From contig MGJJ01000010.1 of assembly GCA_001794205.1 (NCBI GenBank), positions 1 to 15,865 on the forward strand: a DNA stretch of 15,865 nt, written 5' to 3'. The translations under genes were made by a program, and so were the position numbers. Positions 1 through 7,298 of the stretch are shown here, piece after piece (positions within the stretch are counted from its first letter, which is position 1; each line of letters opens with the position of its first letter). The notes under the pieces were generated by a model. It ran no database searches, was not told the origin of the DNA, and saw only the letters and a program-made list of their open reading frames with translations. The DNA comes from Candidatus Yanofskybacteria bacterium RIFCSPHIGHO2_01_FULL_44_22. Lineage in GTDB: Bacteria; Patescibacteriota; Minisyncoccia; 2-02-FULL-40-12; GWA2-44-9.

Positions 1-1490
1 AACACCTTGCTTTTTTTTACAACAAATTCATATCCGCCGTCTATTTCCGGTTTTAAGGCGGTTCCAATAATTTTGGCAATTTTATCGGCGGTTTCGGGTA
101 GAAATGGCGACAACAGAAATGCGATATTGTGAAGCATAAGCATCAGGTCGGTCATTATCATTAAAAACTCTTTTTCATCGCGCTTTATCGCCGCCCACGG
201 TTTTTTGTCGTCAATATAAACATTCGCAAAACTAATCAACTCCCAAACATTTGCCAACGCCTCGTGCAAGCGGAATGATTCTATGTTTTGTTTGTACCGG
301 ACGACAATATCGGATATTTTTTGCGCGATGCCGGGCTCAATCAGTTTTTCATCGTAAATTAGTTTGCCGTCCAGATTATTTTCTATCAGCGTTGCCACTC
401 TTTGGACTAAATTGCCCAAACCGTTGGCCAAATCGCCGTTGTATCTCTCTTTCAGTTTTTCTTCTGAAAAATCACCGTCCTCATCGGAGGGAATCTCACG
501 GAGCAGATAATATCTGACCACCTCGCTGCCGTATTTTTCAACCATTTTGAACGGGTCAACGACATTGCCGATTGTTTTGGACATTTTTTCTCCGTCAGCG
601 GTAATGAACCCGTGCACATATATTGATTTTGGCAAAGGCAGACTGGCCGATAAAAGCATCGCCGGCCAGACAATGGCGTGAAAACGAAGTATATCCTTGC
701 CAACCAAATGAATATCAGCCGGCCAAAATTTCTTAAAGAGAGCTTGACTATTATCGTCAGCATAACCGATAGCGGAAATATAGTTTGAAAGCGCATCAGC
801 CCAGACATACATGGTTTGGGTGGCATCATCCGGAACCGGTACTCCCCACCTTATTCCGCCGGTTGGCGGATTGAACGGTCTTGAAAAACTTATATCTTCG
901 GCGTCATCAAGCAGATTCAAAACCTCGCTTTTTCTTGAAGCGGGCAGGATTTGCAGTTCGTCGCTTTCAATTATTTTCTTGAGCCGTTTTTTGTAGGAAA
1001 TTAACTTAAAAAACCAATTTTCCTCTTCTATTTTTTCCGGTTTTGTTTTGTGCAATGGGCAGACACCGTCCTTGAGGTCGCTCTTTTTCATGAAGGCCTC
1101 ATGGCCGATGCAATACAGGCCCTCATAGTTCTTTTTGTAAAGGTCTCCCCTCTCGGCGAGTTCTCGCCATAATTTCTGAGCAGACGGCCAATGTCTTTTT
1201 TGGTCGCTTGTTCTGATAAAGTCGTCGTTGGAAATATTAAGAACTTTGGCGAGGGAAAGAAATTTCTCGGAAATTTGGTTGGTAAATTCTTCGGGTGACA
1301 AATTAGCCGCCGCGGACGCTTTGGCTATTTTGGTTCCGTGTTCATCCGTGCCGGTCAAAAACCAAGTGTCATTTCCGACAAGGCGATGATGTCTCGCTAA
1401 GACATCGGCCTGTATCAATTCCAAAGCATATCCGATGTGCGGCGGAGCGTTCACATAAGCAATGCTGGTTGTGATGTAAAATTTTGTCAT
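1..1490 (-). CDS. metG: Methionyl-tRNA synthetase, 3' end cut by window edge
   Basis: Charges tRNA-Met with methionine using ATP in the cytoplasm. Read on the minus strand from an ATG at 1488-1490, the frame stays open for about 496 residues to the window edge. Seen: the class I signature HIGY near the N-terminus (in NAPPHIGY), a zinc-knuckle segment around nt 1060-1110, YVWADALSNY in the catalytic core, and KMSKT in place of KMSKS, followed by the helical anticodon-binding domain. The zinc ligands appear to be Cys-x2-His then Cys-x2-His, where the commoner form has Cys-x2-Cys in the first half. No Shine-Dalgarno precedes the ATG. It is the last visible gene of a minus-strand run, 59 bp after rsmI. 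The missing 3' part prevents judging whether a C-terminal tRNA-binding domain is present. Assignment is secure from motifs. Confidence 0.95.
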   Translation of the reverse strand, partial: MTKFYITTSIAYVNAPPHIGYALELIQADVLARHHRLVGNDTWFLTGTDEHGTKIAKASAAANLSPEEFTNQISEKFLSLAKVLNISNDDFIRTSDQKRHWPSAQKLWRELAERGDLYKKNYEGLYCIGHEAFMKKSDLKDGVCPLHKTKPEKIEEENWFFKLISYKKRLKKIIESDELQILPASRKSEVLNLLDDAEDISFSRPFNPPTGGIRWGVPVPDDATQTMYVWADALSNYISAIGYADDNSQALFKKFWPADIHLVGKDILRFHAIVWPAMLLSASLPLPKSIYVHGFITADGEKMSKTIGNVVDPFKMVEKYGSEVVRYYLLREIPSDEDGDFSEEKLKERYNGDLANGLGNLVQRVATLIENNLDGKLIYDEKLIEPGIAQKISDIVVRYKQNIESFRLHEALANVWELISFANVYIDDKKPWAAIKRDEKEFLMIMTDLMLMLHNIAFLLSPFLPETADKIAKIIGTALKPEIDGGYEFVVKKSKV

Positions 1491-1549
1491 TTACTACTAA
1501 TTACGAATAATTACATACGAATTAAATTTAATTAGTATATTGGTAAAAA

Positions 1550-2227
1550 TTAGTAATTCGTAGGAGCGATAACGACGACGAATTCGCCCAAAACATTGTC
1601 TTGGCTTAATTTGGCGGACACTTCGTCAACGGTTCCCCGGTAAATCGTTTCAAACTGCTTGGTCAGTTCCCGCGCGACCATTATTTTGCGTTCTCCAACA
1701 GTAGAATTTTTTTTCAATTCTTCAAGTGTTTTAAAAATTCTATACTTTGATTCGTAAAATACAATAGTTTTTTCAATTCCTCCGATATTTTTGAAAAATG
1801 TCTGACGGCCTTTTTTGTGGGGCGGGAAACCGAGATAGACAAATTGGTCGGACGGAAAACCGCTGATGCTCAAAGCGGCAACAGCCGCATTTGGGCCCGG
1901 AATAGGAACTATTTTTAGGTCAGGCAGGGCCTCAAGCGCCTTCATTATTAAAAAATTGCCCGGGTCGTTAATGCCCGGCGTCCCGGCATCCGATACCAAG
2001 GCCAAGGTTTTTCCCTCTTTTAACAAGCTGATTATCCTGTTAATTTTTTGAAGAGCACTATGTTGGTGATAACTTATGACACCTTTTTTAATATTGTACC
2101 GCTCAAGCAAAGTGCGGGTGATTCTCGTATCTTCCGCCAAAATTAAATCAGCATTGCTCAAAGCGCTGATTGCCCGCAGAGTAATATCTTCAAGGTTTCC
2201 GATAGGAGTGGCGACGATGTATAACAA
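1550..2227 (-). CDS. rsmI: 16S rRNA 2'-O-ribose C1402 methyltransferase RsmI (short form)
   Basis: Transfers a methyl group from SAM to the 2'-O of C1402 in the 16S rRNA decoding centre. The 225-aa product starts with ATPIGNLEDITLRA and contains EDTR, SDAGTPGINDPG and PIPGPNAAVAALSISG, all signatures of the RsmI/YraL branch of the tetrapyrrole methylase fold. It starts at TTG (2225-2227): the frame upstream meets TAA within three codons and has no other start, so TTG is forced. No Shine-Dalgarno is seen. Characterised homologues have about 285-290 residues; this one ends soon after the methylase fold and lacks the C-terminal helical extension, which fits the trimmed proteins of CPR bacteria. 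The AT-rich spacers on both sides contain repeats. Confidence 0.93.
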   Translation of the reverse strand: MLYIVATPIGNLEDITLRAISALSNADLILAEDTRITRTLLERYNIKKGVISYHQHSALQKINRIISLLKEGKTLALVSDAGTPGINDPGNFLIMKALEALPDLKIVPIPGPNAAVAALSISGFPSDQFVYLGFPPHKKGRQTFFKNIGGIEKTIVFYESKYRIFKTLEELKKNSTVGERKIMVARELTKQFETIYRGTVDEVSAKLSQDNVLGEFVVVIAPTNY

Positions 2228-2340
2228 AAGAAATTATCAATTTACAATTTACAATTTTCAATAAATTTACAATGTCCAATTTAAAATTGACACACTGAAA
2301 ATTGATAATTCAATGAAAACTGAAAATTGATAATTGTAAA
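2228..2340. repeat. AT-rich intergenic repeat, CAATTTACAATTTTCA type with inverted copies
   Basis: The 113-bp spacer between the permease and rsmI is almost entirely iterations of an 8-12 bp theme. CAATTTACAATT/ACAATTTTCA units lie on the left (2238-2275), and the inverted TGAAAATTGATAATT appears twice on the right (about 2296-2336). The two sides can pair to form a long AT-rich hairpin. No gene or clear promoter is visible. Its effect on transcript processing between the two genes is unknown. Confidence 0.6.
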
Positions 2341-3384
2341 TTAGAATGTAGTGCGTCTTGATTCCTTGTGTTTGGCAAGGTCGTCCAGCATTTCCACTAT
2401 TATGGTAGCTATCGGCACGGCTAAAATCATACCTACGATTCCGGCCAGCTGGGAACCGACTAAAAGAGCGATGATTACCACCACCGGATTAAGGCCGATG
2501 GTTTTGCCGAAGACCAAAGGAACCAAAATGTGATTTTCCAATTGCTGGACTATCACATAAAACAAAATTACCCACAGACCCAAAGACGGAGATTGCATAA
2601 AAGCGAAAAATACCGCCGGTATTGCCGCTATCACCGGCCCTATAATCGGCACCACCTCAAGCAGCATTGCCAAAATACCCAGCACAAGGGCAAATTTGAT
2701 TCCCATCAAGGCCAAACCGACATAAACCATCAGGCCTATGAGCAGGGCCAGCAATAATTGCCCCTGCAACCATTGGCCAACCTTGGCTTCCGACCTTTTC
2801 CAAAGGTCGACTATATAGTTTTCGTATTTTTCAGGCACAACCGAGCCGAGAAAACCTTCTACGCCTTTTCGCGTCACCGACAAATAGAAAGAAATTATCA
2901 ATATGGCGATAAACGACATAACGCCGCCGAAAATACTGATAACCATGCCGACGATGGATTGGGCGGCTTGCTGAAGGTACGAGGAAAGACCGTCCAGCAT
3001 ATTCTGTAATTCGCTTACGAAATCAAGAAATTTGGGCGAAGAGCTTTGCGCCTCTTCCAGAGCGGTTGACGCTTTTTCCAAAAGCTGGGGCAGAGCCACG
3101 GACAATTGGCTGATATCTTCGGAAACAAACGGAATAACGAGAGAAAACACGAGAACGATTAAACCCAGGACGGACAAATAAAGCAAAAGCACTCCCAAAA
3201 GGCGGGGAAATTTTTTGGAATCCAACCAATTGGCAAACGGCGATATGGCCGAAGCGACGATTATGGCGAAAAAGACAATAATAATGACGTCTTTTAATAA
3301 ATAGAGAAAAACGAAAAACAGAACCAGCAAAATGGCTTTCAAAATACTTGCTGCGGAAATTTCAACATGAATGTGCTCGGGCAT
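2341..3384 (-). CDS. AI-2E family (PerM/UPF0118) membrane permease
   Basis: A 347-aa polytopic membrane protein of the AI-2E exporter superfamily. Members carry varied substrates (autoinducer-2, Na+/H+), so the substrate here cannot be named. Seen: paired hydrophobic helices near residues 13-50, another at 60-90, a hydrophilic loop rich in Glu, Ser and Gln at 90-135 characteristic of the family, and at least four more helices to the C-terminus. Conserved elements are WLQGQ, GxxxxxxEVVPIIGP, the QQLENHILVPLVFGKTIGL block and the GxxLAVP ending of the core. ATG start at 3382-3384, no Shine-Dalgarno. It lies between the M16 peptidase (38 bp upstream) and rsmI, probably in one transcript. Family call is strong. 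Confidence 0.9.
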   Translation of the reverse strand: MPEHIHVEISAASILKAILLVLFFVFLYLLKDVIIIVFFAIIVASAISPFANWLDSKKFPRLLGVLLLYLSVLGLIVLVFSLVIPFVSEDISQLSVALPQLLEKASTALEEAQSSSPKFLDFVSELQNMLDGLSSYLQQAAQSIVGMVISIFGGVMSFIAILIISFYLSVTRKGVEGFLGSVVPEKYENYIVDLWKRSEAKVGQWLQGQLLLALLIGLMVYVGLALMGIKFALVLGILAMLLEVVPIIGPVIAAIPAVFFAFMQSPSLGLWVILFYVIVQQLENHILVPLVFGKTIGLNPVVVIIALLVGSQLAGIVGMILAVPIATIIVEMLDDLAKHKESRRTTF

Positions 3385-3422
3385 AAATTAGTACTTAGGA
3401 CTTAGCGCTTAGGGATTCACTT
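3385..3422. repeat. Short spacer with three tandem CTTAGnn heptamers
   Basis: Between the M16 peptidase stop and the permease ATG the sequence reads CTTAGGA, CTTAGCG, CTTAGGG in direct succession (3394-3414). It does not serve as a Shine-Dalgarno for the downstream permease. It may be a fragment of a dispersed intergenic repeat. Confidence 0.5.
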
Positions 3423-4700
3423 CTAAATCTTCAAAATTTCCTTGAACGGTTCGGAATCTTTGAACGGGCCGATAATGGCCAGGTTTAATTGTTCATTCTT
3501 AATGACATCGCGGGCAACTGTGCTTATGTCGTCAAGTGTAACCGCGTTTATTTTAGCAAGTTTTTCTTCAATTGTCAAAACCTTATTTTCAAAAAGAACC
3601 GGTCCGGCATAAGCGTTGGCGACATTGTCGGAGTGTTCAAGAAACAGAGCCATTCCGCCGTTGACGTGGTCTTTGGCCCGCTGGAGCTCTTTTTCGGTTA
3701 CTCCCCCGTCTCGCGCCTTGGCTAATTCTTCAAGGACGACTTTTATGGCCTCCATCGTTCTGTTTTTATCCACGCCGCCTCTGACCATGAAAAACCCGGT
3801 GTCGGTATAATCTTCGTTCTCGCTGCCGATATAATAAGCCAGTCCGCGCTTTACCCTCACTTCCTGGAACAGCCTCGAACTCATGCCGCCGCCGAGAATG
3901 GTACTCAATACGCTTAACGGATATTTTCTGTCGTCAAACATATTGTAAGACCGGACTCCGAGATTGAAATGCGCCTGGTCGGTTTCTTTCCAGTGGATTA
4001 ACGCCGCCGGCCCGGATTGTTTTTCCGCGACGGGGAGTTTTTCGACTTTTATCCCGTTTCTCACGCCTTTGAAATATTCGGCGGTTTTCTCTTTCACTTC
4101 TTCGGGGTTGATATTTCCCGCTACGGCGACCACCGTATCCCCGGCCACATAGTGCGAATTAAAATATTTTACAAAATCATCTCGTTCCAGTTTTTGGATG
4201 ATTTCTTTTTCCCCGGCGATATCCCAACCGGCCGGCTGGTCGCCGTAAAGCAATTGTTCAAACAAATCTGAAACATAGCGGCTTGGCGTATCGCGATACA
4301 TGTTAATTTCTTCAGCAATAACTCCTTTTTCAATGGCGATTTCTTTGGCGTCTAATTTTGAATTGAGAAAAATATCAAAAATAACGTCCAATACCGTGTC
4401 TAATTTGTCGGAGCTTGCCTTGGCGTAATATCCCGTGTATTCCTTGCTGGTGAAGGCATTGTATTCGGCGCCGAGCGTGTCCAACTCACGCGAAATGTCC
4501 AGCGCGCCAGGCCGTTTATCAGTGCCCTTGAACATCATGTGTTCCAAAAAATGAGAGATGCCGTTGATGTCTTTAGTTTCGTATTTAGAGCCGGTGCCGA
4601 CCAAAACTAAAACCGTGACGGTTCGCGTTCCCTCCATCGGAATGGTAATAAGCCGCAATCCCGAATCAAATGTGTGCAGTTGGTGATAAAAGTAATTCAT
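3423..4700 (-). CDS. M16 family zinc metallopeptidase (processing-peptidase-like)
   Basis: A 425-aa inverzincin of the YmxG/PqqL/mitochondrial processing peptidase type, expected to cleave short or unfolded peptides. The inverted zinc motif HFLEH is at residues 50-54 (His50, catalytic Glu53, His54), and Glu130 in GVIAEEI falls at the usual 76-residue spacing for the third ligand. The C-terminal half carries the RGLAYYIGS segment with the Arg/Tyr pair that binds substrate. No signal peptide is visible, so it probably acts in the cytoplasm, although lipid modification or alternative export is not excluded. A sigma70-like promoter ends 8 bp before the ATG, so the transcript would be leaderless or nearly so, consistent with the lack of a Shine-Dalgarno. 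It is the first gene of the minus-strand run. Confidence 0.92.
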   Translation of the reverse strand: MNYFYHQLHTFDSGLRLITIPMEGTRTVTVLVLVGTGSKYETKDINGISHFLEHMMFKGTDKRPGALDISRELDTLGAEYNAFTSKEYTGYYAKASSDKLDTVLDVIFDIFLNSKLDAKEIAIEKGVIAEEINMYRDTPSRYVSDLFEQLLYGDQPAGWDIAGEKEIIQKLERDDFVKYFNSHYVAGDTVVAVAGNINPEEVKEKTAEYFKGVRNGIKVEKLPVAEKQSGPAALIHWKETDQAHFNLGVRSYNMFDDRKYPLSVLSTILGGGMSSRLFQEVRVKRGLAYYIGSENEDYTDTGFFMVRGGVDKNRTMEAIKVVLEELAKARDGGVTEKELQRAKDHVNGGMALFLEHSDNVANAYAGPVLFENKVLTIEEKLAKINAVTLDDISTVARDVIKNEQLNLAIIGPFKDSEPFKEILKI

Positions 4701-4708
4701 ATTTTTTA

Positions 4709-4737
4709 ATCTTAAGTGATTTTTTATGTTTTTTCAA
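4709..4737 (-). promoter_or_regulatory. Sigma70-like promoter of the M16-permease-rsmI-metG run
   Basis: On the minus strand, -35 TTGAAA (4732-4737), a 17-bp spacer, and -10 TAAGAT (4709-4714). The predicted start, about 7 nt further, nearly coincides with the ATG at 4700, so translation would begin on a leaderless or very short-leader mRNA. Confidence 0.5.
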
Positions 4738-4765
4738 ATAGGGGATGCGGCCCTGTCTATAAAGT

Positions 4766-4809
4766 AAAAATTAAAACCCCCGAGGCTCGCATCGCGAGAC
4801 CGCCGGGGG
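4766..4809 (-). terminator. Intrinsic terminator ending the candidate small RNA
   Basis: CCCCCG (4777-4782) pairs with CGGGGG (4804-4809), and CTCGC (4786-4790) with GCGAG (4794-4798) inside it around a 3-nt loop. On the minus strand the stem is followed by TTTTAATTTTT (4776-4766). On the plus strand no T-run follows, so it is directional. Confidence 0.75.
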
Positions 4810-4893
4810 CACAAGGATTGGGCAACACGCCCGGTGGTCCTGTCCTGGGCCAAACAAGTGCTTGTTTGGCTTCGGTCACGGGGCCCTCCTCTG
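4766..4893 (-). ncRNA. Candidate structured small RNA (~128 nt), unassigned
   Basis: The interval has no credible coding frame but contains strong nested stems. GCCAAACAAG and CTTGTTTGGC (4850-4859 and 4862-4871) form a near-perfect hairpin. A GGGC/GCCC hairpin (around 4819-4832 on the plus strand) is flanked by further complementary bases. On the minus strand the last stem is a GC-rich terminator running into a T-rich tract. A promoter on the same strand is spaced correctly upstream, giving a defined ~128-nt transcript. I looked for SRP RNA (GGAA tetraloop and GTCC core), tmRNA and RNase P signatures and found none; 6S RNA cannot be excluded. It could instead be a leader controlling the M16 gene, since GGGCCCC near the 5' end can also pair with either terminator arm. 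Confidence 0.5.
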
Positions 4894-4899
4894 CGACTT

Positions 4900-4928
4900 A
4901 TAATATTCTAACTTTTTATATTTAGCAA
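4900..4928 (-). promoter_or_regulatory. Sigma70-like promoter of the candidate minus-strand RNA
   Basis: Minus-strand -35 TTGCTA (4923-4928), 17-bp spacer, -10 TATTAT (4900-4905). Predicted transcription start is near 4893, just before the structured GC-rich segment. Confidence 0.5.
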
Positions 4929-4932
4929 GGCA

Positions 4933-4972
4933 TTGAAATTAAGTTAAAGTTGCCTTATGCTTTGAAGCATTA
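4933..4972 (+). promoter_or_regulatory. Possible promoter and small palindrome upstream of the M23 gene
   Basis: TTGAAA (about 4934), 17-bp spacer, TATGCT gives a weak sigma70-like match on the plus strand. It overlaps the hairpin ATGCTT-TG-AAGCAT, and AAGGCA...TGCCTT flank the region. The palindrome could be an operator or a 5' stem; no regulator is visible nearby. Confidence 0.35.
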
Positions 4973-4999
4973 AGTCACTGAAAGAAAGGAGGCGGCACC

Positions 5000-5929
5000 T
5001 TGAAAACCGAGATAGCGGTTTTGGCTGTTGTTTTTGCCATTCTGCCGGCTCTTTTTTTGAGTGGAGCCGAAGAAACCAAAGTTGGTTTTGAGATATTGAA
5101 CGATGATGCGCCGATAGAGCAAGGTGATACTCTGATATTCAAGCTTTCGGATGCGTCAAGCGCAAAGAAATCCAGCGTCTTCATTTTCGGCAAACATTAT
5201 TATTTCAATGAAAAGGGAGTGGCCTTTATCGGTGCGAGTATCGTCCAACCCTCCGGGGAATATACGGCTGTTCTGCTTGATTTAACGAGTGAATCTGAAT
5301 CATGGTGGTTTCAATTTTTTTGCCGGTGCTGCAATTGCCGGAAACTTGAAGTTTTACCCGGACAATTTAAGAACCGGCCGGCTGCCAATAAATTTAATCC
5401 GACGGAAAAACAAAAAGACCGAAGAATTCGCGAGGGAGAAATGTTCCAGGCGGTCTATGCTTCGGTTTCTTCCGCCGAAAATCTTATTTCCGGAAAATTT
5501 GTTTCGCCTCTGTCGAACAAGAATATCGGTTCTTTGGCGATAACCGACCCGTTTGGAATCTGGAGGATTTATTCCCGCGCAAAAAATGACCAAGAACAGC
5601 ATCGCGGCGTTGATTTAAGAACCGGTAAAAATGTGCCGGTGGTTTCTATAAATTCCGGGGTGGTGATAATGGCGGAGAATGATTTTTTGCGGGAAGGCAA
5701 TGTGATAGTCGTCTATCACGGTTTGGGAATTTTTTCCCTGTATGCTCATCTTTCGGAAATCAAGACGGCAAAAGGGGAAAAGGTTGCCGCCGGGCAGGTT
5801 ATAGGCTTGTCCGGCGCTACCGGAAACGAAACTATTACCGGCCCGCACCTTCACTTCGCGGTCAAAATCTATGATGCGGTCGTCAACCCGCTCAAGTTCA
5901 TTGAAACCGCGAATAAGTATTTGGAATGA
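5000..5929 (+). CDS. Secreted M23 (LytM/peptidoglycan endopeptidase) family protein
   Basis: A 309-aa exported protein with a C-terminal M23 domain, the family that cuts peptide cross-links in peptidoglycan or, when degenerate, activates amidases. An N-terminal hydrophobic segment (residues 4-22, ending LFLSGAEE) is a signal peptide or anchor. Zinc-site residues are complete: His201 and Asp205 (HRGVD), His250 (YAHL) and His283/His285 (GPHLHF), so it is probably active. Residues 25-125 form a beta-rich region typical of CPR M23 proteins. Residues 108-113 are an odd CRCCNC cluster right after a run of seven T. TTG start at 5000 chosen because AAAGGAGG lies 7 nt upstream, the strongest Shine-Dalgarno in the window. 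It is a single-gene unit closed by a terminator. Confidence 0.9.
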   Translation: MKTEIAVLAVVFAILPALFLSGAEETKVGFEILNDDAPIEQGDTLIFKLSDASSAKKSSVFIFGKHYYFNEKGVAFIGASIVQPSGEYTAVLLDLTSESESWWFQFFCRCCNCRKLEVLPGQFKNRPAANKFNPTEKQKDRRIREGEMFQAVYASVSSAENLISGKFVSPLSNKNIGSLAITDPFGIWRIYSRAKNDQEQHRGVDLRTGKNVPVVSINSGVVIMAENDFLREGNVIVVYHGLGIFSLYAHLSEIKTAKGEKVAAGQVIGLSGATGNETITGPHLHFAVKIYDAVVNPLKFIETANKYLE

Positions 5930-5931
5930 AA

Positions 5932-5962
5932 AGCCCCGACGTGTTCGGGGTTTTGTTTTTTT
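5932..5962 (+). terminator. Intrinsic terminator after the M23 gene
   Basis: CCCCGA (5934-5939), a 5-nt loop, TCGGGG (5945-5950), followed by a T-rich tract TTTTGTTTTTTT (5951-5962). It starts 4-5 bp after the TGA stop. Confidence 0.9.
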
Positions 5963-5971
5963 GTTATAATC

Positions 5972-6115
5972 ATGCCGTTTGCAAGGGAAAGGGAAAACCA
6001 TTTCGTTAGCAGGCAAGACCTGTTAGGGGCTGTTAAATCCTTTGTTTATCCTGGCCTGCGAGAACTTATTCAAAAAGTGGCGCACCCTCCGCCAGTTGAT
6101 TGTGTAAGTAGCTGA
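5972..6115 (+). CDS. Possible small unknown protein of 47 residues
   Basis: An open frame from ATG (5972-5974) to TGA encodes 47 residues beginning MPFARERENHFVSR and ending PPPVDCVSS. It has no recognisable domain or membrane segment. No Shine-Dalgarno precedes it, and the TATAAT at 5965-5970 lies too close to the ATG to be its promoter. AGG codons are used three times, unlike neighbouring genes. The inverted pair GCAGGC/GCCTGC (6009-6014 and 6054-6059) lies inside it. It may be chance, a remnant of a larger gene or part of a mobile fragment next to the recombinase. The remaining bases to 6188 hold only a weak TGGCG...CGCCA hairpin. Confidence 0.22.
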   Translation: MPFARERENHFVSRQDLLGAVKSFVYPGLRELIQKVAHPPPVDCVSS

Positions 6116-6188
6116 TACTTTGCCGAGAAAATTCAAATAAAAGTAAGCGAGGGAGCGGAGTGGCCGTCTTCGGGACTAATCGAGCGAG

Positions 6189-7109
6189 TTATTTCTTGTT
6201 GTGGAAGCGTTGATGCACTTCTTTGAGCTGCTTATCGGTGACATGAGTATATATCTGGGTGGTGGTGACGGAAGAGTGGCCGAGAAGCGCCTGCACCGAG
6301 CGGATATCAGCGCCGTTGCGGAGAAGGTCGGTGGCATACGAATGCCTTAAACTGTGCGGGCTAACATTTTTTCCCACGATGCCGGCCTTAATGGCATATT
6401 TTTTGATGATTCTTTGGATACTGCGGGGCGTGAGGCGCAAATCGGCAGTTTTGGCCAAAGCGTTTTTTCCTCGCGGAATTCTGATGAACATGGCTTCGTC
6501 CGCATCCGCCCTCTTTTTTAGATATTCGGACAGGTCTTTTTTGGTTTGGTCCGACAAAAACACAAGCCGTATCTTGCTCCCCTTGCCTCGGATTGATATC
6601 TCTCCCCCGCCGACATCCACTTTTTCTCTGTCCAACGAGCAAAGTTCCGAAACGCGCATCCCTGTGCAAAACAAGGTGCTGATAATGGCCTTGTCCCGCA
6701 AAGCGTCAAGTCCGCTTTCACCTTCCGCCGCTTTCATCAATCGCCCAAGTTCATTCGCCTCAAGAAAAACAACCTCTCTGTCTTCTTGTTTTCCCAATTC
6801 CACTTTTTCCGCCGGTACCGAACGCACTCCCCTTTTGGCAAGATATTTTAAAAAATTTCTCAAAGCGATGATGTGATAATTTTGGGTGATTTTTTTGAGG
6901 GGCGCGCCATGCCCATCTTTAAATCGGTTCAGATACAGCCGGTATTGTCGGATTGAATCTTCCGTTATGTCTCCGGCGTCAGCAGGTTTGGCAAAACCCA
7001 AAAATCGGTCAAGATATCGGCCGTAATTTTCAAGCGTCTTTGGCGAGCGGTTCTTTTCTATTTCCAGATGTTCAAGGTATTGGATTTTGAGAGATTTAAT
7101 ATTTTCCAT
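6189..7109 (-). CDS. Tyrosine recombinase, XerC/XerD type
   Basis: A 306-aa site-specific recombinase, expected to resolve chromosome dimers at a dif site or to act in integration. An N-terminal SAM-like core-binding domain (about residues 5-95, YLEHLEIEKNRSPKTLENY) is followed by the catalytic domain with all active-site residues: Arg152 (GMRVSEL), Lys176 (RGKGSK), His252 and Arg255 (SPHSLRHSYA), His278 (LLGHSS) and the nucleophile Tyr287 (QIYTHV). Length and motif order match Xer proteins and not long phage integrases. ATG start, no Shine-Dalgarno. It stands alone on the minus strand between plus-strand genes, with no phage or plasmid genes nearby, so a housekeeping Xer is more likely. XerC and XerD cannot be told apart here. 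Confidence 0.92.
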   Translation of the reverse strand: MENIKSLKIQYLEHLEIEKNRSPKTLENYGRYLDRFLGFAKPADAGDITEDSIRQYRLYLNRFKDGHGAPLKKITQNYHIIALRNFLKYLAKRGVRSVPAEKVELGKQEDREVVFLEANELGRLMKAAEGESGLDALRDKAIISTLFCTGMRVSELCSLDREKVDVGGGEISIRGKGSKIRLVFLSDQTKKDLSEYLKKRADADEAMFIRIPRGKNALAKTADLRLTPRSIQRIIKKYAIKAGIVGKNVSPHSLRHSYATDLLRNGADIRSVQALLGHSSVTTTQIYTHVTDKQLKEVHQRFHNKK

Positions 7110-7269
7110 AATAGCGACTCCAATTACGAATTCATCCGAATTTGCGAATAATAGTTAGATACACTTGCGAATAGCGCGCGCTAATAATATATTCGCGTCA
7201 TTCGAGCTCATTCGTATATTGGCATCGGTTATATTTATATTATACGACATTGACTCGAAATATACGCTA
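7110..7269. repeat. AT-rich intergenic stretch with ATTCG-type repeats
   Basis: The spacer upstream of the recombinase is full of ATTCG/CGAAT units (for example TTACGAATTCATCCGAATTTGCGAAT). ATTCGTATATTGG at 7210-7222 differs by one base from ATTAGTATATTGG at 1531-1543 in the rsmI-metG spacer, so both spacers appear to carry the same dispersed sequence. No gene is seen. Confidence 0.5.
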
Positions 7270-7298
7270 TTGACATTGCAAAAATAAAATTTTATCAT
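7270..7298 (+). promoter_or_regulatory. Strong sigma70-like promoter for the 7337 gene
   Basis: -35 TTGACA (7270-7275, full consensus), 17-bp spacer, -10 TATCAT (7293-7298, five of six). An ATTGAC copy 22 bp earlier repeats the -35 motif. The predicted start near 7305 leaves a leader of about 32 nt containing AAGGAG. Confidence 0.75.

Noticed and set aside
452..829. 125-residue minus-strand frame inside metG
   Set aside because: It overlaps the metG frame, which carries all synthetase motifs; the product has no recognisable features. Similar shadow frames inside pnp, rsmI and the permease were left out for the same reason.
4766..4893. SRP RNA, tmRNA or RNase P RNA
   Set aside because: Size would suit SRP RNA, but the GGAA tetraloop and GTCC/GAAGCAGC core are missing on both strands, and the conserved ends of tmRNA and RNase P RNA were not found.
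4716..4925. 69-residue plus-strand frame with Gly/Pro-rich centre
   Set aside because: It is read across the terminator and hairpins of the candidate minus-strand RNA, lacks a ribosome binding site and has a composition explained by the GC-rich stems.
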